Assembly: GCA_003577005.1 (NCBI GenBank)
Contig: QEUW01000242.1
Span: forward strand, 1 to 11,782
Source of the DNA: Chloroflexota bacterium
Lineage (GTDB): Bacteria > Chloroflexota > Anaerolineae > Caldilineales > Caldilineaceae
Direction: 5' to 3'
DNA: 11,782 nt
Every line of letters starts with the position of its first letter. Position 1 is the stretch's first letter. The notes beneath the pieces were generated by a model. The model saw only the letters and a program-made list of their open reading frames with translations. It was not told the origin of the DNA and did no database searches. Positions 6,872-11,782 of the stretch are shown piece after piece. A program made the position numbers and the translations under genes.

Positions 6872-7587
6872 TGCTGGAGACGATCCTGGATGAGCTCTTC
6901 CCTGACGGGCATAGTGTCAGGCTGGCTGGAAAAACCATCACCGGAGAAGCAGCCACTCCGCTCGGCACGGTTGCGGTGCTTGGCACCACCGATGCTGCGG
7001 CGATGGACCATGTGATTGCGCTGGGTCTCTCCGCCTTCATTCTGGAAACAGTGGCACATCACCCCGAACGGCCTTTCGTGTATCTGGTGGATACCAGCGG
7101 GCAGGCGCTGTCTCGTAGTGAGGAGCTGCTCTGTCTGAATGGTTCGCTGGCCCATTTGGCCGAATGCGTCGATCTGGCGCGTCGTCGCGGCCATCCCTCC
7201 CTCAGCCTCGTGACAGCAAACGCGGTGAGTGGCGGCTTCCTGTCCTATGGCCTGATGGCGGACCGAGTCTTTGCCCTGAACGACACCCAGGTCAGGGTCA
7301 TGGATCTGCGGGCGATGTCGAGGGTGACCAAGATCGAGCATGAAAGGCTGGTCGAGTTGGCTGGCCACTCGCCGATCTTTGCACCCGGTGCGGAAAACTA
7401 CGTGCAAATGGGGGCTGTCGAGGCGGTATTGGGCCTGCCTTCGGCCGACTGGCTGGTGGGAGCCCTGACGGCTCTCAAACAGGAGGCGGTATTGCGCGAT
7501 CATCGGATGGAATCGGGCTTTAGCCGGGGTGGGCGCTTGCTGGCAAAACCCATCGCACTGTCGATCCAGCCTGCTCCCGGTACATGA
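6868..7587 (+). CDS. mdcE: Malonate decarboxylase gamma subunit (co-decarboxylase)
   Basis: This 239-residue protein is the second half of the carboxyltransferase-like decarboxylase and works in a complex with MdcD. Family motifs are VDTSGQALSRSEELL (74-88), LAHLAECVDLARRRGH (94-109), ANAVSGGFLSYGLMADRVFAL (117-137) and VRVMDLRAMSRVTKI after that. The ATG overlaps the mdcD stop by four bases, and GGGAGGA at 6854-6860 lies seven bases ahead, so initiation should be efficient. The C-terminal tail overlaps mdcG by ATGA. No missing motif or frameshift is seen. Confidence 0.94.
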   Translation: MMLETILDELFPDGHSVRLAGKTITGEAATPLGTVAVLGTTDAAAMDHVIALGLSAFILETVAHHPERPFVYLVDTSGQALSRSEELLCLNGSLAHLAECVDLARRRGHPSLSLVTANAVSGGFLSYGLMADRVFALNDTQVRVMDLRAMSRVTKIEHERLVELAGHSPIFAPGAENYVQMGAVEAVLGLPSADWLVGALTALKQEAVLRDHRMESGFSRGGRLLAKPIALSIQPAPGT

Positions 7588-8246
7588 TGATGCGCCGGCA
7601 CGATCGGGTCTGGCTGCATCCTTCGGCGGTCTTCAGCAGCAACTGCATGCCGGTGGATGGTTTTCACTGGCAGCAGGTGCAGGACTGGATATGCCGTGGC
7701 AGGCCGCTGGTCGTGCCGCGGCAGGCGGCCTCTGCAACGCAGATCGTGCTGGGGTTGGCATTGCCTGCGCATAGCGATGGGAAGCGGCTGACCATACAGG
7801 TGGAACGCAAGGACATATCGGCGGTTTTCCCGCCGATGCCCTTGGCGAAGTGCCTGCAGATTCTGTCCGGACGTGATCGGGACTGCCTGGTGTGGCTGGA
7901 TGCGGCCATGCATGGTGCGGGTGTTCGGATCGGTATTTATGGTTCGATGGCCTGGGAACTGGTCAGCGGGGAAACATACCGGAACGAGGCCTCCGATCTC
8001 GATGTCGTCTGCGATGTGATCGAGATGAATCAGGTCAACATGCTTCTTGTGGCGCTGCAGAAGGCGGCGGCAGGGCTGTCCTTTCCGCTGGATGGCGAAA
8101 TCCGTTTCCCGAATGGGCAAGCCGTTGCCTGGCGTGAACTGTTGATCTGCAGGAATACACCCGGTGCGAAAGTGCTTGCCAAGGGCGACGAAGAGATCGA
8201 ATTGGTAGCGATCGAAACCTTGATGGATGGGTTGAGGGAGGGATAG
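7584..8246 (+). CDS. mdcG: Malonate decarboxylase holo-ACP synthase (phosphoribosyl-dephospho-CoA transferase)
   Basis: This 220-residue nucleotidyltransferase attaches triphosphoribosyl-dephospho-CoA to the serine of MdcC, releasing pyrophosphate. The N-terminal RHDRVWLHP (5-13) and the catalytic pattern YGSMAWELVSG (119-129) followed by SDLDVV (137-142), with paired aspartates 138 and 140, match the family. Three consecutive ATG codons (7584, 7587, 7590) could each be the start; the first overlaps the mdcE stop and is used here. There is no clear Shine-Dalgarno, so translation probably depends on coupling to mdcE. Confidence 0.92.
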   Translation: MMMRRHDRVWLHPSAVFSSNCMPVDGFHWQQVQDWICRGRPLVVPRQAASATQIVLGLALPAHSDGKRLTIQVERKDISAVFPPMPLAKCLQILSGRDRDCLVWLDAAMHGAGVRIGIYGSMAWELVSGETYRNEASDLDVVCDVIEMNQVNMLLVALQKAAAGLSFPLDGEIRFPNGQAVAWRELLICRNTPGAKVLAKGDEEIELVAIETLMDGLREG

Positions 8247-8247
8247 C

Positions 8248-9138
8248 GTGATCGAAGCGTCTTTGTCTGCGAATGCCGCTAGCTTGGTGTCCGATCGATA
8301 TGTGCTGCTGGCGCAGCGTATCGGAAGGCTTGCGCTGGCCTGCCTTCATCGCGAGGTGGCGTTGGAGTACAAGCCGGGTCTGGTGACACCGTGGAGCCAG
8401 GGCAGCCATGAGGATATGGATTTTTCCACTTTTCTGCGAAGCCTGCAGTCCCTGCGCCACTACTTTCCGGAGATTGCCACATGTGGCTGCGGTAGACCGG
8501 ATTTTCGCGAACTGCGATTGCTCGGCATCGAGGCAGAGCGGCAAATGTTGCTGGCTACCGGCGGCATCAATACGCATAGAGGCGCCATATTCAACTTGGG
8601 CTTGCTGTGTGCGGCGGCAGGCCTGATCACGGCCAAGCAGCAAGGCCTGGAGGCGGCTTTGGCTTGTGCGGTGGTGCGGGAGTCATGGGGGGTGTCCATC
8701 ATGGCTTCGCCGACAGATGGGCATGATGAGTATCGTTTCAGTCATGGGCAGAAAGTAGCCTTACGTTATGGTGTGGGTGGTGCGCGTGCAGAGGCGGCCG
8801 CGGGCTTTCCGTCGGTCGTAGCCGTCGGTTTGCCGGCTTATCTATCCGTGCTGGAAACGACTGGCGATGCCACGTGTGCGGAAACACAGGCGCTTTTTGC
8901 GTTGATCGCGTCCTTGGACGATACCAACCTGTTGTGGCGTGGCGGCGCTGCCGGGCTGGCGCATGCGAAACGCACCGCGGCAGATTTCATCGCGCGCGGC
9001 GGTGTACTCGCAAGAGACTGGAGAAGGAGGGTCGATGCTATCGACTCGGATTTCAGATCACGCCGTTTGAGCCCCGGTGGAAGTGCTGATCTGCTGGCAG
9101 TTACGCTCTTTCTTGCCCGCATCGGGGAGCTTGGCTGA
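8248..9138 (+). CDS. mdcB: Triphosphoribosyl-dephospho-CoA synthase for malonate decarboxylase
   Basis: This 296-residue protein of the CitG/MdcB family makes the prosthetic-group precursor from ATP and dephospho-CoA. Signatures are YKPGLVTPWSQGSHEDMDF (41-59), GIEAERQML (93-101) and ATGGINTHRGAIFNLGLLC (103-121). It starts with GTG at 8248, one base after the mdcG stop. A GGGAGGG a few bases upstream supports this start, and no better ATG precedes the conserved LVSDRYVLLAQ stretch. Its place between mdcG and mdcH, rather than after mdcA, is the order I recall from Acinetobacter and differs from Klebsiella. Confidence 0.93.
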   Translation: MIEASLSANAASLVSDRYVLLAQRIGRLALACLHREVALEYKPGLVTPWSQGSHEDMDFSTFLRSLQSLRHYFPEIATCGCGRPDFRELRLLGIEAERQMLLATGGINTHRGAIFNLGLLCAAAGLITAKQQGLEAALACAVVRESWGVSIMASPTDGHDEYRFSHGQKVALRYGVGGARAEAAAGFPSVVAVGLPAYLSVLETTGDATCAETQALFALIASLDDTNLLWRGGAAGLAHAKRTAADFIARGGVLARDWRRRVDAIDSDFRSRRLSPGGSADLLAVTLFLARIGELG

Positions 9139-9139
9139 T

Positions 9140-10036
9140 ATGCGGCTCGCCCTCTTGTTCAGCGGTCAGGGCGGGCAGCGCGCGGAGCATTGGCGCCAGG
9201 CCGAGGCAAGCGCAGCCTGTGGGTTCCCGGCCGTCCTTGCCGAACGGGATCGGGCGGAAGGATGCGAGGGGGCCATCACCAGGAACAGCGTGGCCCAGCC
9301 GATGATCTTCGCGCACCAGATGCTGATCTGGAGACAACTCAGTGCTGTCCTGCCGCATCCGATCTGCGTTGCTGGCTATTCCCTGGGTGAAATGGCTGCA
9401 TGTTGTGCGGCCGGGGCATTTTCCGGTGACGAGGGTATCCGCTTGTGCATCGAGAGGGCCCGACTGATGGACGAAGCCGCCCCCTCCGGCAACGGCATGC
9501 TGGCAGTGATCGGGCTTAGCCGGGATCTGGTGGAACAGGTGACGGCGGATTTTGACCTTGCCATCGCGATCGTCAACGGCGATCGGCATTTCGTGGTGGC
9601 GGGGCTCTGCGATGGTCTGGTGCTGGCAGAGGCGCGCTTCCATGATCTGGGCGCTGTACGGCTGGCTCGCCTGCCCGTCGAAACGCCGTCGCACACGCCC
9701 GTGCTGGCGGCTGCATCCGCAGGCTTCGCAAAGCGTCTGCTTCAGATCCCCGATGGAAGGTTGCTGTGCCCTGTGCTCAGTGCCATCGATGCCTGCGCAA
9801 ACCAGAGGGTCAGGCCGGCATTGGATGCACTGGCCCGGCAGATCAGCCAGCCGATGAACTGGGCCTTGTGCATGGAAGTGATCCGGGAGCTATGTCCGGA
9901 CGTCGTCCTGGAAATCGGCCCGGGGAATGCCCTTGCACGATTGTTCGCTGAAATCGCGCCGCATATTCGAGTGCGCGCCAGCGATGATTTCCGGAGCATC
10001 GATGGGCTTCTTGCTTGGATAGGCCGGTTTGGCTGA
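9140..10036 (+). CDS. mdcH: Malonyl-CoA:ACP transacylase of malonate decarboxylase
   Basis: This 298-residue FabD-like acyltransferase primes the enzyme by moving malonyl from malonyl-CoA to the carrier protein MdcC. The family motifs are FSGQGGQ (7-13), GYSLGE with nucleophile Ser81, IERARLM with Arg106, and PSHTP with the catalytic His185. The start at 9140 follows the mdcB stop by one base and gives the standard MRLALLFSGQGGQ N-terminus. An upstream in-frame ATG at 9077 lies inside mdcB and would add 21 unrelated residues. It is the last mdc gene in the run; no convincing terminator follows. Confidence 0.94.
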   Translation: MRLALLFSGQGGQRAEHWRQAEASAACGFPAVLAERDRAEGCEGAITRNSVAQPMIFAHQMLIWRQLSAVLPHPICVAGYSLGEMAACCAAGAFSGDEGIRLCIERARLMDEAAPSGNGMLAVIGLSRDLVEQVTADFDLAIAIVNGDRHFVVAGLCDGLVLAEARFHDLGAVRLARLPVETPSHTPVLAAASAGFAKRLLQIPDGRLLCPVLSAIDACANQRVRPALDALARQISQPMNWALCMEVIRELCPDVVLEIGPGNALARLFAEIAPHIRVRASDDFRSIDGLLAWIGRFG

Positions 10037-10194
10037 CAGTATCCAGGTGACTCATTCATGCATGCCGGGTGGCGGAGCGAAGAAGCTCTTCGAATACTCT
10101 GGTGCTTGAAACGAGCTGAACATTCCATTTTTGAGGCGTTTCGAGACAAAATCGGAGCTGTACTGCCTGTAAAAATGGTGATTCGCCAATGACA

Positions 10195-10222
10195 TTGAAC
10201 CGTGGTCAGTCGCGACTATCAT
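10195..10222 (+). promoter_or_regulatory. Candidate promoter of the LysR gene with an embedded dyad
   Basis: TTGAAC (10195-10200) and TATCAT (10217-10222) are separated by 16 bp and match the sigma-70 hexamers at four and five of six positions. A perfect 10-bp palindrome AGTCGCGACT (10208-10217) fills the spacer and touches the -10 box. Extended by one base at each end and two at the left it reads T-N11-A, the LysR box form. A repressor or autoregulator bound there would block polymerase. This is inferred from sequence. Confidence 0.45.
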
Positions 10223-10237
10223 TGCGCGGCAGAGCTC

Positions 10238-10251
10238 TCCGAAAGTTCGGA
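10238..10251. promoter_or_regulatory. Perfect dyad TCCGAA-AG-TTCGGA ahead of the LysR gene
   Basis: A 14-bp perfect palindrome with six-base arms and an AG centre lies 17 bp before the LysR start codon and just after the expected transcription start. An AGAGCTCT palindrome (10231-10238) abuts it. It might be a second operator, or a small RNA stem that affects translation of the regulator. Confidence 0.45.
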
Positions 10252-10268
10252 TTATTCGAGGTGCCCCA

Positions 10269-11243
10269 ATGAAGAAAATTCCTCTTTCCAAATTGGATTG
10301 GGATGATGTAAAGATATTTTTGAGCATATACCGTGCCGGCAGTCTCCTGAAAGCATCGCAGCAACTGTCGTTGAACCAATCCACCTTGAGCAGGCGCCTT
10401 TCCCAGCTCGAGTTGTGCCTTGGCGGAGCTTTATTCGAAAGGCAGCGCACGGGCCTCAAGCCGACCGATCTGGCCCATATTCTGGCCGCTCCAGGGAATG
10501 AGATGGAACGTGCAATCATTTCCTTTCAGGAGACCTTGGGTAGCGAAGGTCCCGATCCCACAGGCACGGTGCGGATTGCGATGATGGAAGGCATCGGGAC
10601 AATGTTCGTCGCCAGACACCTGCAACCGCTGCTCGTCCGCTATCCGGATTTGCACATCGAGCTGGTGACATCGTCCTCCTTGGTCAATGTCAGCCGGAGG
10701 GAGGCTGACGTATTCGTCAGTTTCTTCAAACCGGATGGCAAGGGCATGGCCAGCCATTATATCGGGGATTTTCGGCTTTATTTATACGGATCTATCGAGT
10801 ATATCGAAAGCGCTGGTATTCCTAATTCCATCGAGGATCTGGAGAACTACAGCTTTGTCGGCTACATCCAGGATCTCATCAAACTTGATGTCGTACGCTG
10901 GCTCGACGAGATCATCGTCCGTCCACGCATGGCGTTTCAGTCCAACAGCATGTTGGCGCAGATGTCGGCATGCGCATCCGGTCTCGGATTTGCCTTATTG
11001 CCTAAATTTTCTGTTATCAACGAAACGAACCTTGTTCCGGTTCTTCCTGATATAGCCTACGTTAAGCGCGAACTATGGGTCAGCGTCCACCAGGATTTAC
11101 AGTTTTCAAAGCGTGTCTCACTTGTGCAGAATTTCCTGCGCGCAATGTTCTGTGAGAATCTCGACTGGCTCAATGGGCCACCCGATGCTGAACCCCGCGG
11201 AAGGAGGTCTTTTGAGCACCTTGAACGGGCTATGTTTTCATAA
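10269..11243 (+). CDS. LysR-type transcriptional regulator
   Basis: This 324-residue protein has an N-terminal winged helix-turn-helix at about 8-68 (DWDDVKIFLSIYRAGSL, then LNQSTLSRRLSQLE, then LFERQRTGLKPTD) and a LysR effector-binding domain from about 95 to 300, including TGTVRIAMMEG and SGLGFALLPKF. GAGGTG at 10258-10263 supports ATG 10269. It lies 232 bp after mdcH, in the same direction, with its own dyad-rich promoter. It does not resemble the Klebsiella MdcR N-terminus that I recall, and belongs instead to the DW..V..FL subgroup. It is probably the local regulator of the symporter-nitrilase-mdc genes, and perhaps of itself; the inducer could be malonate or cyanoacetate. The last 20 or so residues (from about 303) have no obvious family match. 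Confidence 0.9.
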   Translation: MKKIPLSKLDWDDVKIFLSIYRAGSLLKASQQLSLNQSTLSRRLSQLELCLGGALFERQRTGLKPTDLAHILAAPGNEMERAIISFQETLGSEGPDPTGTVRIAMMEGIGTMFVARHLQPLLVRYPDLHIELVTSSSLVNVSRREADVFVSFFKPDGKGMASHYIGDFRLYLYGSIEYIESAGIPNSIEDLENYSFVGYIQDLIKLDVVRWLDEIIVRPRMAFQSNSMLAQMSACASGLGFALLPKFSVINETNLVPVLPDIAYVKRELWVSVHQDLQFSKRVSLVQNFLRAMFCENLDWLNGPPDAEPRGRRSFEHLERAMFS

Positions 11244-11338
11244 ATATGGAGGGTGGAATCGAATATTTTATGAGAAAATACACATGATCTTTTAATAGAA
11301 TTAATAATCATGAATTTATTTTGTATTGATTCGAAGGC

Positions 11339-11357
11339 GCCCCGAAGTGTGTGGGGC
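11339..11357 (+). terminator. Weak hairpin after the LysR gene, possible terminator
   Basis: GCCCC (11339-11343) and GGGGC (11353-11357) can pair across a nine-base loop, followed by TCTTAT rather than a full T-run. It lies 95 bp after the LysR stop. The stem is short, so this is a weak candidate only. Confidence 0.25.
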
Positions 11358-11375
11358 TCTTATGCCGCATCGCGA

Positions 11376-11389
11376 AACTAGAGCTAGTT
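11376..11389. promoter_or_regulatory. Perfect palindrome AACTAG-AG-CTAGTT
   Basis: Six-base arms with an AG centre form a 14-bp perfect palindrome in the 239-bp spacer between the LysR gene and the truncated NTF2-like gene. It has the same 6-AG-6 geometry as the dyad at 10238-10251, though the arms differ. Its distance from the downstream gene would suit an operator. Two copies of AGCCGTAT (11425-11432 and 11454-11461) lie between it and the gene. Confidence 0.4.
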
Positions 11390-11435
11390 CACCTCGATGA
11401 TTCTATTTGTGTAACGGAATTTTCAGCCGTATGCG

Positions 11436-11464
11436 TTGTCGGGTTTTGAGATTAGCCGTATTTA
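11436..11464 (+). promoter_or_regulatory. Candidate promoter for the NTF2-like gene
   Basis: TTGTCG (11436-11441) and TATTTA (11459-11464) are spaced by 17 bp. The predicted start would leave a leader of only about a dozen bases, right at the Shine-Dalgarno AGGAGGG (11471-11477). An alternative, TTGTGT (11407-11412) with TATGCG (11430-11435), gives a longer leader but a poorer -10. Confidence 0.3.
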
Positions 11465-11482
11465 ACATTCAGGAGGGAAAGC

Positions 11483-11677
11483 ATGCATCCGATTCAGGAG
11501 GCGGTCACAGGTAGGGAAGGCCAAGGGTGCTCGTCTTCTCCGTACCAGGCGCTCGTTCAGTTTTATTGCGCCTTTAATTCATCCGATATGAAAATGATGT
11601 CGGAGAATTGGGCTCAGTCTGACGATATTGCAATGGATAACCCGCTGGGTGGAATCAAGCGCGGTTGGACTGAGTAA
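11483..11677 (+). pseudogene. Truncated NTF2/SnoaL-like protein, 5' part only, cut near the right IS
   Basis: The frame encodes 64 residues and begins after a strong AGGAGGG ribosome site (five-base spacing). Residues 20-64 (YQALVQFYCAFNSSDMKMM, then NWAQSDDIAMDNPLGGIKRGW) match the first half of small NTF2-like/SnoaL-like proteins, which are normally about 120-150 residues. A stop comes two codons after RGW and only six bases before the IS boundary at 11684. The rest of the domain is missing, so the product is probably non-functional. A one-base loss before TAACC would explain the stop, because the shifted frame stays open to the IS. The native role in this locus is unknown; some members are small hydrolases or isomerases. 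Confidence 0.7.
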
Positions 11678-11683
11678 CCGTCT

Positions 11684-11782
11684 TAGGGGCTGTTCACATT
11701 TGATGATTTGTGTTTACATCCTGATCTTTGGGCGGAGATCAGGATGCTTCGGATGGTACTGACAGATGAACAGTGGCAGACA
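11684..11782 (+). mobile_element. Right insertion-sequence terminus (inner end of second IS copy)
   Basis: These 99 bases repeat the left terminus exactly, in opposite orientation. The terminus GGGCTGTTCACATTTGATG is preceded by TTAG, a YTAR-type flank that overlaps the first shared bases TAG. The IS body extends beyond the window to the right. Perfect identity over the visible part suggests recent duplication of one element. Confidence 0.85.
11744..11782 (+). CDS. Partial IS transposase, N-terminal 13 codons (right copy)
   Basis: ATG 11744, with GGAG (11734-11737) six bases upstream, opens MLRMVLTDEQWQT and runs off the window. It is identical to the left copy. The LTDEQW motif suggests an IS5-family DDE transposase. 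An internal ATG at 11753 is a possible alternative start. Confidence 0.7.
   Translation, partial: MLRMVLTDEQWQT

Noticed and set aside
9077..9139. Upstream ATG for mdcH (319-residue version)
   Set aside because: It would lie inside mdcB and add 21 residues unlike any FabD N-terminus; ATG 9140 gives the standard start.
10078..10092. CGAAG-N5-CTTCG stem after mdcH as an intrinsic terminator
   Set aside because: The stem has only five pairs and is followed by AATACTCTGG rather than a T-run, so it was not called.

Overview
The window is an 11.8-kb catabolic segment lying between two inverted copies of one insertion sequence. Bases 1-99 and 11684-11782 are perfect reverse complements. Each carries an IS terminus and the first 13 codons of a transposase (probably IS5-type) that reads outward, off the window. 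The interior therefore looks like the cargo of a composite transposon, or an island trapped between two IS copies. GC-rich coding, the gene families and the gene order suggest a proteobacterium. A betaproteobacterium (Burkholderiales-like) is my best guess, because of the long-loop ActP-type transporter and the mdcACDEGBH order, but the sequence does not prove it.

Layout, left to right: left IS end (1-99); an AT-rich regulatory region of about 430 bp holding tandem TTTGCATGG repeats, several dyads and possibly the 5' stub of a divergent gene cut by the IS (100-529); a DUF485 small membrane protein (530-844) and its ActP-like sodium:solute symporter (880-2778); a nitrilase with an intact Glu-Lys-Cys triad (2811-3857); an intergenic perfect hairpin (3950-3970); a complete biotin-independent malonate decarboxylase operon in the order mdcA-C-D-E-G-B-H (4000-10036); a LysR-type regulator with a dyad-rich promoter (10269-11243); a palindrome-bearing spacer; a truncated NTF2/SnoaL-like gene (11483-11677); and the right IS end.

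How the genes fit together (inference): a nitrilase placed directly in front of a full malonate decarboxylase, with a carboxylate-type symporter pair in front of it and no MdcLM or MdcF malonate carrier, suggests a self-contained pathway for cyanoacetate, and possibly malononitrile through cyanoacetate. The symporter would import the acid, the nitrilase would convert cyanoacetate to malonate plus ammonia, and malonate decarboxylase would convert malonate to acetate plus CO2. Such a module would supply both carbon and nitrogen and would be movable by the flanking IS copies. No enzyme for activating acetate is present, so the host would supply acetyl-CoA synthetase. The LysR protein does not resemble the Klebsiella MdcR that I recall and may respond to the nitrile acid or to malonate.
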